From Nocardioides jiangsuensis (GTDB lineage Bacteria > Actinomycetota > Actinomycetes > Propionibacteriales > Nocardioidaceae): 64,000 nucleotides of DNA. The DNA lies in the NCBI RefSeq assembly GCF_019679455.1, contig NZ_JAIEZQ010000001.1, forward strand, positions 186,001-250,000, written 5' to 3'. Positions within the stretch are counted from its first letter, which is position 1. Every line of letters starts with the position of its first letter. A program made the position numbers and the translations under genes. The notes beneath the pieces are model-generated. The model saw only the letters and a list, made by a program, of their open reading frames with translations. It was not told where the DNA came from and did not search any database. Below, in pieces: positions 30,835 to 39,067 of the stretch.

Positions 30835-31116
30835 AGGTCCTCCAGGCGACAGGGGGGTCGCCATCGGTTCCCCCAGCCTCCAGCGGAGCACGAGTAAAGG
30901 AGGGTCTGAAGGGGCGAAGGTCCCGTCGGCGGTGGCCCTTACGGAACTCGACGGGGCAGGAAGTCGGGGCAGGTCCGGTTCGCGCGGTTCGACCCGCGGA
31001 GTCGGTGACGGCCGCGGTTCGGTTCGGACGGCGGCACCGGTTCACCCCGCAGGGATGACGCCCTGACGGCCGTGGTTTGCGAACGTCACAGGGACCGGTC
31101 GAGAACGGAGTGCCTC
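30835..31116. other. divergent intergenic region with GGTTCG repeats
   Basis: 282 bp between the LuxR regulator and the small-protein operon. Four GGTTCG hexamers (30978, 30986, 31016, 31021) and a GGTTCA (31039) precede the GGATGA box at 31042-31058. No ORF or RNA recognised. Promoters for both directions must lie here. Confidence 0.45.
31042..31058 (+). promoter_or_regulatory. GGATGA inverted-repeat box upstream of small-protein operon
   Basis: TCACCC, 5 nt, GGATGA; it ends 59 nt before the ATG at 31117. Located in the region shared with the divergent LuxR regulator, so autoregulation is also possible. Confidence 0.6.
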
Positions 31117-31380
31117 ATGGTCCAGACGATGTACGAGGTCCGCGTCGCGGGCGCCGTACCCGAGAAGGACCTCCAGGACATGGGCGCGGTCACGCTGCCG
31201 CCGGAGCAGGTCAACACCGTGCTGTACGGCATCTCGGACCAGGCCGCGCTCTACGGGCTGCTGGCCCGGCTGCGGGCGCTGGGGATCGAGGTGGTCGAGG
31301 TACGCCGCGTCCCGACCATGACCGAGACCGAGGCCGACACACCGGAGGAGCCCGGTGGCAAGGAGGCAGTCGATGACTAG
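31117..31380 (+). CDS. small protein 1 of DUF6325/SHOCT operon
   Basis: 87 residues, soluble. An alpha/beta domain of about 65 residues (MYEVRVAGAVPEKDLQDMG, VNTVLYGISDQAALYGLLARLRALGIEVVEVRR) resembles the next protein in general layout (VTLPGQFGPAFLASF...LQARGLVILGIRR) and ends in an acidic tail. I know no function; the form suggests a small regulatory or ligand-binding module. First gene of a four-gene operon; the stop overlaps the next start by 8 bases. Confidence 0.75.
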   Translation: MVQTMYEVRVAGAVPEKDLQDMGAVTLPPEQVNTVLYGISDQAALYGLLARLRALGIEVVEVRRVPTMTETEADTPEEPGGKEAVDD

Positions 31381-31723
31381 TACCGCAGCCGTCCTCGCGG
31401 GGTCCTACCAGGTGACCCTCCCGGGCCAGTTCGGGCCCGCCTTCCTGGCCAGCTTCGCCGCGATGGGCGTCGGCCACGCGGCGACCTCCAGCGTCTTCCT
31501 CCTGCCGGAGCGTGCAGGACAGGGACTCGCGGACATCGCGGCGATGCTGCAGGCCCGCGGACTCGTGATCCTCGGGATCCGCCGCGTCGTCGAGCCCGAC
31601 GCCGGTCCGTTCACCGGGCCTCCCGCGACGACGTTGCACCGGTTGACCCCGCCGCGCACGGCGGGCACGGCCACCAGACGTGAGGCACATCGTCCTCGCA
31701 CGAAGGAGAGTGAAGAGCGATGA
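31373..31723 (+). CDS. small protein 2 of DUF6325/SHOCT operon
   Basis: 116 residues. N-terminal 70 residues have the same alternating pattern as the preceding protein (YQVTLPGQFGPAFLASFAAMG ... GLVILGIRRVVEPD), followed by a basic, proline-rich, probably disordered tail. ATG at 31373 sits behind AAGGAGG within the end of the previous gene; the frame extends six codons upstream. Its end overlaps the DUF6325 start. Function unknown. Confidence 0.72.
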   Translation: MTSTAAVLAGSYQVTLPGQFGPAFLASFAAMGVGHAATSSVFLLPERAGQGLADIAAMLQARGLVILGIRRVVEPDAGPFTGPPATTLHRLTPPRTAGTATRREAHRPRTKESEER

Positions 31724-32175
31724 CAGAGGTTGACGTCCACGGCCCCGTGGACTTCGTGCTCATCGAGTTCAGCGGGGACCGGCTCACCGGTCGGGCCGCC
31801 CAGGAGCTGGTGAGCCTCGTCGAGCGCGGCATCGTCGCCGTGTACGACGTCACGGTGGTCGGCAAGACCACGGCGGGTGAGGTCTACGCGGCCGACCTCG
31901 CGTCCGGTGAGGTAGACGTCGGCGACTTCGCCGATCTCGCCTGGGCCCGGACGGGCCTGCTCGGTGACGAGGACGTGCGCGAGGCGGCCGGCGCGATGGA
32001 GCCCGGCAAGCTCGCGGTCCTGATCGTCTACGAGAACACCTGGGCCATCCCCTTCGTCGCCGCGGCCCGGGAGTCGGGTGGCGAGCTGATCGCGGGAGCC
32101 CGGATCCCGGCGCAGGACGTGATGGACGCGCTGGAGGCTCTCGAGGCGACGGAACCCCTGCAAGCGACGACCTGA
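31720..32175 (+). CDS. DUF6325/DUF1269-like protein
   Basis: 151 residues. The pattern GPVDFVLIEFSGDRLTGRAAQELVSLVERG with IVAVYDVTVVGKT matches actinobacterial DUF6325 proteins, distant relatives of DUF1269. No catalytic motif or membrane helix. In this operon it is followed at 10 nt by a SHOCT protein, the usual pairing for the family. Family function is unknown; the upstream GGATGA box suggests stress control. Confidence 0.82.
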   Translation: MTEVDVHGPVDFVLIEFSGDRLTGRAAQELVSLVERGIVAVYDVTVVGKTTAGEVYAADLASGEVDVGDFADLAWARTGLLGDEDVREAAGAMEPGKLAVLIVYENTWAIPFVAAARESGGELIAGARIPAQDVMDALEALEATEPLQATT

Positions 32176-32185
32176 GGAGACGGGC

Positions 32186-32488
32186 ATGCCAGGACTAGTG
32201 CGCGGAGTCGCGAGGACTGCCGCGATCGCCGGGACGGCCTCCGCCGTCAGCGGGCGCGTGCAGCGCCGTCAGGCCGCCAAGTTCGCCGAGAAGGACGCGC
32301 AGACCGCCGCCCAGCGACAGCAGGCGTACCAGCAGCAGGTCGCTCCTCCCGAGGTGCCGACCCAGCGGGGAGCCACGTCTGGTGGGGACACCCTGCAGCA
32401 GCTCAAGACCCTGGGCGAGCTCAGGGCACAGGGTGTGCTCACCGAGGAGGAGTTCGCCACCCAGAAGGCGAAGATCCTCGGAGGCTGA
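32186..32488 (+). CDS. SHOCT domain protein
   Basis: 100 residues. Positively charged, alanine-rich N-terminus (VRGVARTAAIAGTASAVSG), a glutamine-rich linker, and a C-terminal SHOCT domain (QLKTLGELRAQGVLTEEEFATQKAKILG). SHOCT is a short oligomerisation-type helix pair. Last gene of the operon. Confidence 0.87.
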   Translation: MPGLVRGVARTAAIAGTASAVSGRVQRRQAAKFAEKDAQTAAQRQQAYQQQVAPPEVPTQRGATSGGDTLQQLKTLGELRAQGVLTEEEFATQKAKILGG

Positions 32489-32495
32489 GCGCGAG

Positions 32496-32513
32496 GCGGC
32501 CGCTCCCGGCCGC
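32496..32513. terminator. possible terminator between convergent genes
   Basis: GCGGCCG-CTCC-CGGCCGC, a 7-bp GC stem 8 nt past the SHOCT stop. Confidence 0.45.
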
Positions 32514-32541
32514 GCAGGCACGGTGGCCGCTCCCCGGCTGC

Positions 32542-33396
32542 CTAGCCCGCGGTCGCGACCGGCGCCCGGGCGCCCTCCGGCAGCAGGAGGAGGGCACCGA
32601 CGAGGAACGCGAGCGCACCGGCCGAGGTGGCGGCGTTGGCCACGGCCACGTTGGCCTCGGTGCCGGTGGCGGGCACGACGTACGCGGCCAGCGCCGAGAG
32701 CCCGAAGGCCAGGCAGCCGAGCAGGTTCACCGCGACGATCCCGCCCTCCACCGTGCGCGGCGGCCTGCGCAGCAGACCGCCGGTGACCTCGACGTACGCG
32801 AGGTAGCCGGCCACGAGGAAGCAGATCGACCCGAGCGCGTCCGGCCGCCAGACCAGCCTGTCGTAGGACGGCGAGTCGACGGCCGTGCTCAAGGCCCGGA
32901 ACGTCGTGACGTTGAAGAACAGCGTGCCCACGAGCTGCACACCGCTGCTCCACCAGTCGATCCGGCGCGGCTCCCACGCGAAGGCACGCAGCGGCCCGCG
33001 AGGGCGCGGACCCGGCCCGCGGTCGGCGTTCACGGTCTCCAGCCACTGCAGCGTGGCCGCCGAGGTGAAGAGGAGCGAGCCCACGAAGAACACCGCGCCG
33101 TCCGCCCGGGGCCCGACCGCCTGGAGGAAGGCGGGGAGCGGCGCGACGAGGAAGCACGTCGAGCCGGCGACGAAGAGCACGGCTATCCACCACGAGCCCC
33201 GGTGCGGCGCCCAGACGACGCCCTCGCGTGCGGCCCGCACGCGCGACAGGCGCGACGCGTGCTTGCGGTGCGACCGTGAGGACCACTGGACCGTGCGGCC
33301 GTCGGGGTGGGTGTAGGTGACCGCGGTGGTGAAGGGCCCCGCGGACCGGCGTCCCACGACGGTCCACCCCCCCGGGGCCTGCGGATACTCGCTCAC
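32542..33396 (-). CDS. multi-pass membrane protein, last gene of GH15 operon
   Basis: 284 residues. After a soluble N-terminus (about 65 residues; WTVVGRRSAGPFTTAVTYTHPDGRTVQW) come seven to eight predicted membrane helices. A YrhK-like or other small-domain match cannot be confirmed by eye. GTG at 33396 follows GGACGG and lies 25 bp after the GH15 stop, so it belongs to the same operon. Unknown function. Confidence 0.75.
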   Translation of the reverse strand: MSEYPQAPGGWTVVGRRSAGPFTTAVTYTHPDGRTVQWSSRSHRKHASRLSRVRAAREGVVWAPHRGSWWIAVLFVAGSTCFLVAPLPAFLQAVGPRADGAVFFVGSLLFTSAATLQWLETVNADRGPGPRPRGPLRAFAWEPRRIDWWSSGVQLVGTLFFNVTTFRALSTAVDSPSYDRLVWRPDALGSICFLVAGYLAYVEVTGGLLRRPPRTVEGGIVAVNLLGCLAFGLSALAAYVVPATGTEANVAVANAATSAGALAFLVGALLLLPEGARAPVATAG

Positions 33397-33421
33397 CGCA
33401 CCGTCCCGCGGGACGGCGGGC

Positions 33422-35362
33422 TCAGTCGGCCCCGACCGCGGCCGTCCTGGGCGCGGCGGCCTCGGCCGGCTCCTGGCCGGGGGTGCGCTGGGTGGGGATC
33501 GAGACCCGTGGCAGCGGCGCCGCCGCCGGCGCACGCAGGTCCAGCTGCGAGTCCAGCGTGATCGCCGCGTCGATCAGCGCCAGGTGCGTGAAGGCCTGCG
33601 GGAAGTTGCCGATCTGCTCCCCCGTGAGCGCAATCTCCTCGGAGTAGAGCCCGAGGTGGTTGGCGTAGGTCAGCATCTTCTCGAAGACCAGCCGCGCGTC
33701 GTCCACACGACCGGCCCGCGCCAGCGCGTCGACGTAGGTGAAGGTGCACAGCGAGAACGTCCCCTCCGAGCCCCGCAGGCCGTCCGGCGACGCCTCAGGG
33801 TCGTAGCGGTAGACGAGGCTGTCGGTGACGAGCTCCTCGTCCATCGCCCGCAGCGTGGACGCCCACATCGGGTCGTGCGGCGACACGAACCCGACGCTCG
33901 ACATCCGCAGCAGGGAGGAGTCCAGCACCCGGTCGTCGTACTGCTGCACGAACGCCTGTCGCTCGGAGTTCCAGCCTCGCGCCATGATCTGGTCGTAGAT
34001 CGCGTCGCGCTGGGCGACCCACCGCTCCAGCGGGGCGGGGCGCCCGTGCGCGGTGGCGAGCCGGACGCCGCGGTCCAGCGCGACCCAGCTCATGAGCCGG
34101 CCGTAGGTGAAGTCCCTCCGACCGCCGCGGGTCTCCCAGATCCCCTCCTCGGGCTGGTCCCAGTTGTCGGTGAGCCAGTCCAACAGCTCACAGACCGACA
34201 GCCAGCCCTGGTGTCCCCCCTGGATCCCGCGGCGGTCGGCGTAGTAGATGCTGTCCATCGCCTCGCCGTAGATGTCGAGCTGGAGCTGACCCGCGGCACC
34301 GTTCCCGATCCGCACGGGGCTCGACCCCCGGTAGCCCTCCCAGTGCTCGAGGACCTCCTCGCCGAGGTCGGGCGACCCGTCCACCCGGTACATGATGTTG
34401 AGCGGTCCCTCGGCCTCGCTCACCTGGGCGTGCACGCGGGCGCGCAGCCACCCGGCGAACGCGGCCGCCTCCTCGGTGAAGCCCATGCCCAGCAGCGAGT
34501 AGACCGAGAACGACGCGTCCCTGACCCACGTGTAGCGGTAGTCCCAGTTGCGCTCACCGCCCACCTGCTCGGGCAGCCCGGCCGTCGGAGCCGCGACCAG
34601 ACCGCCCGTGGGCGCGTAGGTCATCAGCTTCAGCGTGATCGCCGAGCGGCCCAGCATCTCCCGCCACCGTCCGGTGTACGTCGACCGGCTCAGCCAGCTC
34701 TTCCAGAAGGCGGCCGTGTCGTCGAAGAGCTGCTGGACCTCGGCCACCCGGATGTCACGCGGCGGCCCCACGGAGTCGGTCTCGAGCACCAGGCCGCGCT
34801 GCTGTCCCGCGCGCAGGGTGAGGGTGGCGTGCACGGCTCCCTCCCCGTCCGCCTCGGGGCGTACGAGGCGCTCGTCACCCGGCTCGCGCACGATGTGGAC
34901 CGTGCACGAGGTCCGCGGGCCCTGGAAGACCATGCCACTCTCGGTGAGCTGCGTCTCGTGGCGCTCGCGCCCGTAGTCGAACCGGGGCGCGATGTCGAGG
35001 TCGAACGTCATCTGCCCGCGGACACAGCGCGCCAGCCGGACGAGCCGGTGCCGCGTCGTGGCCGTGGTCGCCGAGGCGATCGGCATGAAGTCCATGACCT
35101 CCCCCACGCCGCCCTCGGTCATGAAGCGGGTGATCAGGATGGCCGTGTCCGGGAAGTAGAGCTGCTTGCTCGTGACCTCCTGGTCGACCGGCCGGAAGCG
35201 GAGGTGACCGCCACGCCGGTGGTCCAGCAGCGCGGCGAACATGCTCGGAGAGTCGAAGCGTGGCGCGCAGAACCAGTCGATCGACCCGTCCGTGCTCACC
35301 AGCGCGCTGGTCTGGAGGTCGCCGATCAGGCCATGGTCGGCGATCAGGGGGTAGTCAGCCAT
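33422..35362 (-). CDS. glycoside hydrolase family 15 protein (glucoamylase/trehalase-like)
   Basis: 646-residue cytoplasmic GH15 enzyme of the bacterial trehalase/glucan glucohydrolase branch. The N-terminal beta-sandwich begins PLIADHGLIGDLQTSALVS with IDWFCAPRFDSPS; the (alpha/alpha)6 barrel holds the catalytic acid in GIWETRGG and the base in LTGEQIGNFPQAFTH. Both glutamates are present. Substrate (trehalose or alpha-glucan) is not resolvable. The ATG at 35362 overlaps the preceding gene by 8 bases. A C-terminal Ala/Pro-rich tail of about 40 residues is dispensable-looking. Confidence 0.92.
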   Translation of the reverse strand: MADYPLIADHGLIGDLQTSALVSTDGSIDWFCAPRFDSPSMFAALLDHRRGGHLRFRPVDQEVTSKQLYFPDTAILITRFMTEGGVGEVMDFMPIASATTATTRHRLVRLARCVRGQMTFDLDIAPRFDYGRERHETQLTESGMVFQGPRTSCTVHIVREPGDERLVRPEADGEGAVHATLTLRAGQQRGLVLETDSVGPPRDIRVAEVQQLFDDTAAFWKSWLSRSTYTGRWREMLGRSAITLKLMTYAPTGGLVAAPTAGLPEQVGGERNWDYRYTWVRDASFSVYSLLGMGFTEEAAAFAGWLRARVHAQVSEAEGPLNIMYRVDGSPDLGEEVLEHWEGYRGSSPVRIGNGAAGQLQLDIYGEAMDSIYYADRRGIQGGHQGWLSVCELLDWLTDNWDQPEEGIWETRGGRRDFTYGRLMSWVALDRGVRLATAHGRPAPLERWVAQRDAIYDQIMARGWNSERQAFVQQYDDRVLDSSLLRMSSVGFVSPHDPMWASTLRAMDEELVTDSLVYRYDPEASPDGLRGSEGTFSLCTFTYVDALARAGRVDDARLVFEKMLTYANHLGLYSEEIALTGEQIGNFPQAFTHLALIDAAITLDSQLDLRAPAAAPLPRVSIPTQRTPGQEPAEAAAPRTAAVGAD

Positions 35363-36884
35363 GCGGGGATGCCTCTTTCTCTACCTGGGTCTCGGATCCC
35401 TCACCGGAGGGTGTGGCGGGCGACGGCGCGCCCGGAGTCACCGGCTCGCGCTGCCGCGGCAGTGGTGCGGTCGGCGCCTCGGCCGCGGGCTCCCCCGGTG
35501 CCGGGTACGGCGTGGTGGCGGGCGCGCCCGCCGCCCCCTCACCGGCGACCGCCGCGCGAGGCTCGGGCGTCCCGGTGCGGGCGAGGAACTCGACGACGCC
35601 GATGCCGACGAGCACCGCGACCGCGGTCCACAGCACCACCCCGACGGTGGGCCGCGACCAGAAGGTCAGCACCAGGGCTCCCGCGATGACCAGTCCTATG
35701 CGCAGCGGACGGCGGTGGGCGGCCGTCCAGGTGCCCACGCCGCCGGTCCTCACGCCGGCCGCCTCGGCCCGCCCGCCGAGCACGCCGACCGTCTCGGCCA
35801 GACCCCGGCGGGTGCGTGCCGCGGTCGTCGACGGCCCGGTGAAGAAGGCGCCGAGCGCCACGACCAGCGCGAGCACGGCGGTGACCCGCAGGCCGTTGCG
35901 CAGGAAGCGCACGAGCGTGTCGAAGATGTTGCCCGCCGCCTCCCGCGGGAGCACGTCCGAGGGGATCGCGTCGAGGTACAGGGGTCGGGCGACCGCCAGG
36001 GCGACACCCAGCAGCAGCATCGAGCCGGCCACGCCGAGGGACCCGAGGAGCAGCGCCCTCCGGTGCCCGGTGGCGACGTAGACGCCGACGGCGAACAGCG
36101 CCAGCGCGATCACGGGGAGCCACCGACCCAGACCGTCCAACAGCCGGTAGACCCCCTGGGCCTTGGTCACCGCGTCCGAGCTGACCAGCACGATCGACCG
36201 GTCCACGGCGGGGATGTTGTTCGCGATCGTGTAGCCCTCGGCGATCAGCTGCTGCTTCACCGCGGCGACGATCGGTCCGAGGTTGAGCGTGACGGTGCCG
36301 TTCTGCGCGCTGACCGCGCCGCCCTGCTCCCCCGAGAGCAGGTTGACGAGCTCGGTGTGCGCGGCCCGGTTGGCCTGCTCCCACACGGTCGCGAACTGCG
36401 GGCTGGCCAGGACCTTGCCGACCTCGGTCCGGGTGAACCCCTCGATCCCGTTGACGATCGGCACCTGGAGCGCCTCGAGTCCCGCGGCCGCCCGCGGCGC
36501 GATGTCCTGCGCGGCGAGCGCCGCCAGCGCCTCCGACGTGATCGCCTCGACGTCGACGTAGGTGAAGATCTCCTCCGTCACGGCGTCGGCGACCGCGTTC
36601 TGGATCGCCGGGTCCTCCGCGAGCGGGGCCACGGTCTCGACGTACCGGTCGGTGTCGGACACCTCGTCGCTGGCCCAGACCGCGGTCACCGACAGCGGGG
36701 CGAGGACACAGGCCAGGCCGATGCACGTCGCCGCGACGACCGACCGCCACCGGGTCCGTTCAAGCGCTCGAGGACCGGGCTCCGACGGCGTGGCGACCGA
36801 CGGTGCGGTCCGCGCCTGCTGGAGCTCGGTCTCGAGCTCGGTCACGCGTTGCCGGAGCTGCTGCAGCTCCTCGCTCTCGTCCAT
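35355..36884 (-). CDS. membrane protein with large extracytoplasmic loop
   Basis: 509 residues. N-terminal coiled coil (ELQQLRQRVTELETELQQA), one helix near residue 50, an outside domain of about 190 residues (SDTDRYVETVAPLAEDPAIQ ... VDRSIVLVSSDAVTKAQGVY), then four to six helices and a Pro/Ala-rich tail. This layout is widespread in actinobacteria but unnamed. ATG at 36884 chosen; GTG three codons upstream is equally possible. Overlaps the GH15 start, second gene of the operon beginning at 37438. Confidence 0.8.
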   Translation of the reverse strand: MDESEELQQLRQRVTELETELQQARTAPSVATPSEPGPRALERTRWRSVVAATCIGLACVLAPLSVTAVWASDEVSDTDRYVETVAPLAEDPAIQNAVADAVTEEIFTYVDVEAITSEALAALAAQDIAPRAAAGLEALQVPIVNGIEGFTRTEVGKVLASPQFATVWEQANRAAHTELVNLLSGEQGGAVSAQNGTVTLNLGPIVAAVKQQLIAEGYTIANNIPAVDRSIVLVSSDAVTKAQGVYRLLDGLGRWLPVIALALFAVGVYVATGHRRALLLGSLGVAGSMLLLGVALAVARPLYLDAIPSDVLPREAAGNIFDTLVRFLRNGLRVTAVLALVVALGAFFTGPSTTAARTRRGLAETVGVLGGRAEAAGVRTGGVGTWTAAHRRPLRIGLVIAGALVLTFWSRPTVGVVLWTAVAVLVGIGVVEFLARTGTPEPRAAVAGEGAAGAPATTPYPAPGEPAAEAPTAPLPRQREPVTPGAPSPATPSGEGSETQVEKEASPHG

Positions 36885-36910
36885 GGCGGGCACGACGCGT
36901 GACCCGGGGG

Positions 36911-37438
36911 TCAGGCGTTCGTCCCCTGACCGGTGTCACGGTTGCGGATCTCGCTCCCGTGGACCGTGACCGCCCAGATCACCAGGATGTCGACCGCGAT
37001 CATCAGGGCCGACCAGAGCGGGTAGGCCGCGAGGAAGGCAGCGTTGACCAGGGCGCTGCCGAAGGCGAACACGACAGCGACCACGCGGGCCCACATCTGC
37101 CCGGCGAGAAGGCCGACACCGGCGCCCGCGACGAGGGCACCGACCACGATGTGCGCCCAGCCCCAGGCGGTGTAGTCGACGTGGATGGTCAGGCCGTTCT
37201 GCCCGACCAGGTAGTAGTCCTCCTGGACGAGCGCGATGATGCCCTGGAACGCGTGGAACATTCCGAGCAGCACCATCATCATCCCGGCGAACGCGACCCA
37301 GCCGACCCAGCCGGTCTGCGGCGATTCGGCGGGAGCGGCCATGGTCGGGGTCGACGGGGTGGTGCCGGCAGTGGGCGCCGTGGTCGATGACGTAGGCGAC
37401 GCCTGCTGGGGGATGGATGCGCCTTTGGTTTCCGACAT
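36911..37438 (-). CDS. DUF7144-like membrane protein
   Basis: 175 residues. A Thr/Pro/Ala-rich cytoplasmic N-terminus of about 40 residues is followed by four membrane helices containing GMFHAFQGIIALVQEDYYLV and YTAWGWAHIVVGALVAGAGVGLL, the pattern of the DUF7144 family. Leads the operon 37438-32542 (this gene, loop membrane protein, GH15, membrane protein). RBS region GATGAGGAG. GGATGA box 61 nt upstream. Confidence 0.83.
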   Translation of the reverse strand: MSETKGASIPQQASPTSSTTAPTAGTTPSTPTMAAPAESPQTGWVGWVAFAGMMMVLLGMFHAFQGIIALVQEDYYLVGQNGLTIHVDYTAWGWAHIVVGALVAGAGVGLLAGQMWARVVAVVFAFGSALVNAAFLAAYPLWSALMIAVDILVIWAVTVHGSEIRNRDTGQGTNA

Positions 37439-37498
37439 GATGAGCTCCTCATCGGGTGGATGTCTCCGCCAGACTCCGCCGCCCGCCGCCGTACGTAA

Positions 37499-37515
37499 TC
37501 ATCCGCAGGGGGTGA
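37499..37515 (-). promoter_or_regulatory. GGATGA inverted-repeat box upstream of DUF7144-GH15 operon
   Basis: Plus-strand reading: TCATCC, 5 nt, GGGTGA; on the gene's strand TCACCC-N5-GGATGA, identical in both half-sites to the box at 31042. It ends 60 nt before the ATG at 37438. Confidence 0.6.
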
Positions 37516-37573
37516 TCACGTGAGATTCATCCACCCGGACGCCCGCCGGCTCCGCGCGGGCCGCAGCGATGCG

Positions 37574-38071
37574 TCAGGCCCGGCGGAACCCCGTCTCCCC
37601 TCGCGGCTGCCAGTCGTAGACGACCGCGGTCCGCAGGACGACGTCCTGGACCGAGCGACGCGAGCCGTCCACCGCGCACCACAGGAGACCGAGGGGGAAC
37701 AGCACGCAGAACAGGCTGCGGAGCAGCGCCGCGAACGGTCCGAGCCGTCCGCCGTCCCGGCCCACCACGCGCAGGCCCATGAGGTGGCAGCCGTACGACC
37801 GCCCGGTCGTCGCCCAGGTGGCGGTGAGGTACCCGGCAAGGACGACCAGCGCGGCGGCCACGCTCGGCAGCGGCGACAGGTCGGTGAAGGAGAAGCTGCG
37901 GGGAGACACCAGGAACCGGAGCCCGTTGAGACCGGCGTACGCCGCCAGCAGGATCGCCACCGCGACGAGCACGTCCACGACGTTCGCGGTTACCCGGGTG
38001 ACCAGCCCGGCTCGTCGTCCCTGGTAGGGCCGGGCCTCGCGAGGGATGGGCGAGAAGCCCCCCTCGGTCAC
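37574..38071 (-). CDS. RDD family membrane protein
   Basis: 165 residues with three to four helices. The family name motif region is present as YQGRRAGLVTRVTANVVDVLV, and the later TWATTGRSYGCHLMGLRVV is characteristic. RDD proteins are poorly understood; some act as ion antiporters. The GTG at 38071 overlaps the stop of the repeat-protein gene (GTGA). Confidence 0.88.
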   Translation of the reverse strand: MTEGGFSPIPREARPYQGRRAGLVTRVTANVVDVLVAVAILLAAYAGLNGLRFLVSPRSFSFTDLSPLPSVAAALVVLAGYLTATWATTGRSYGCHLMGLRVVGRDGGRLGPFAALLRSLFCVLFPLGLLWCAVDGSRRSVQDVVLRTAVVYDWQPRGETGFRRA

Positions 38072-39027
38072 GGGCCCTCCGTCACTCCCGGCCCGGGCTG
38101 CCGCGGGATGCCGTCACCGTGCCCGGTGGTGACGGCGGGCGGCTCCGCCTCGGGTCTACGGCGTCTCAGCCGGAGCCGGTCCACCGCCCGGCCGACCGCC
38201 TCGTCGCCGGAGATCCCCTGCATCCGGACGCCGCGCACGGTGTCCGACGCGACGGCGCCGGTCGACTCGCGGATGATCTCGGGCAGGTCGACCTCGGCGA
38301 TGACGGTCTCGGCGATCCCGACCAGGTCGATCCGGTCGATCACGGCGTCCACGTCCAGCCGGCGGGCGGCGGCGTCGAGGTCGACGGTCGCGACCAGCGC
38401 GTCGAGGTCCACCCGCTCCCGCACGATCCGCATGAGGTCGAGCCGGCGTACCACCGCGTCCAGGTCCAGCCGCCGGGCTATCGCGTCGACGTCCACCCGG
38501 GAGACCAGCCGGTCGAGGTCGACGTACCGCTCGACGATGCCGGTCAGGTCGAGGCGTTGCACCACCGCGTCCAGGTCCAGCCGCTGCGCCACCGCGTCCA
38601 CGTCCAGCCGCCGCGCCACCGCGTCCACGTCCACCCGGGAGACCAGCCGGTCGAGGTCGACGTACCGCTCGACGATGCCGGTCAGGTCGAGCCGGCGCAG
38701 CAGCTCCGTCGTGACCAGCGGGACCAGGACGTCGAGCAGCGCCGTCGCCTCGCGCAGTGCCTGCGCGCGACGCCGCGCCCCCCGGCGGGCCACGCCGGCG
38801 AGCACGGAGCCTGGCTGGTAGCGCGGGGCCAGCAGCGGCGGCCGGAGCGCGACCCGGACCGCCGGCCGGGCGACCGTGCCCACCCCTCGCCCGACGGCCA
38901 CTGCCGCGGCGACGGCCGACGTGGACGCACCGACGGCCACGTCGACGAGCGAGAGCGACCCCGGACGCACGTGCCGGGCACCGGAGATGTCGTGTACCTG
39001 CTCTGAGCTCTCCACGCAGCCCATCAT
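38068..39027 (-). CDS. repetitive VDxDAVxxRLD protein
   Basis: 319 residues. After an N-terminal region with a hydrophobic Ala/Val stretch (VDVAVGASTSAVAAAVAVG), residues about 110-230 consist of repeats of 9-14 residues of the form VDLDAVVRRLDLDAI, alternating acidic Asp and basic Arg positions. Long units are nearly exact copies (DLTGIVERYVDLDRLVSRVDVDA occurs twice, 46 residues apart). Probably a helical or solenoid surface; no known function. Start uncertain: ATG 39027 is used, GTG 39015 possible; the upstream ATG at 39054 is disfavoured because it lies in a possible operator. Coupled to the RDD gene. Confidence 0.72.
   Translation of the reverse strand: MMGCVESSEQVHDISGARHVRPGSLSLVDVAVGASTSAVAAAVAVGRGVGTVARPAVRVALRPPLLAPRYQPGSVLAGVARRGARRRAQALREATALLDVLVPLVTTELLRRLDLTGIVERYVDLDRLVSRVDVDAVARRLDVDAVAQRLDLDAVVQRLDLTGIVERYVDLDRLVSRVDVDAIARRLDLDAVVRRLDLMRIVRERVDLDALVATVDLDAAARRLDVDAVIDRIDLVGIAETVIAEVDLPEIIRESTGAVASDTVRGVRMQGISGDEAVGRAVDRLRLRRRRPEAEPPAVTTGHGDGIPRQPGPGVTEGP
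38491..38691 (-). repeat. two exact 63-bp direct repeats inside the repetitive gene
   Basis: Copies at 38491-38553 and 38629-38691 are identical over 63 bp, with a 138-bp (46-codon) period. Identity at silent positions shows a recent duplication or ongoing homogenisation. Confidence 0.9.
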
Positions 39028-39050
39028 CGAGCCGCACGCCCCGCCCGGCA

Positions 39051-39067
39051 TCATCCCTGCGGAGGGA
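39051..39067 (-). promoter_or_regulatory. weak GGATGA box upstream of repeat-protein/RDD unit
   Basis: TCATCC at 39051-39056 with only a degenerate second half-site (GAGGGA). It overlaps the stop codon of the BrkB gene and precedes the repeat-protein start. Confidence 0.35.

Noticed and set aside
37449-37462. TCATCGGGTGGATG near the DUF7144 start as a second box
   Set aside because: The spacing is wrong and it overlaps the ribosome binding region GATGAGGAG.
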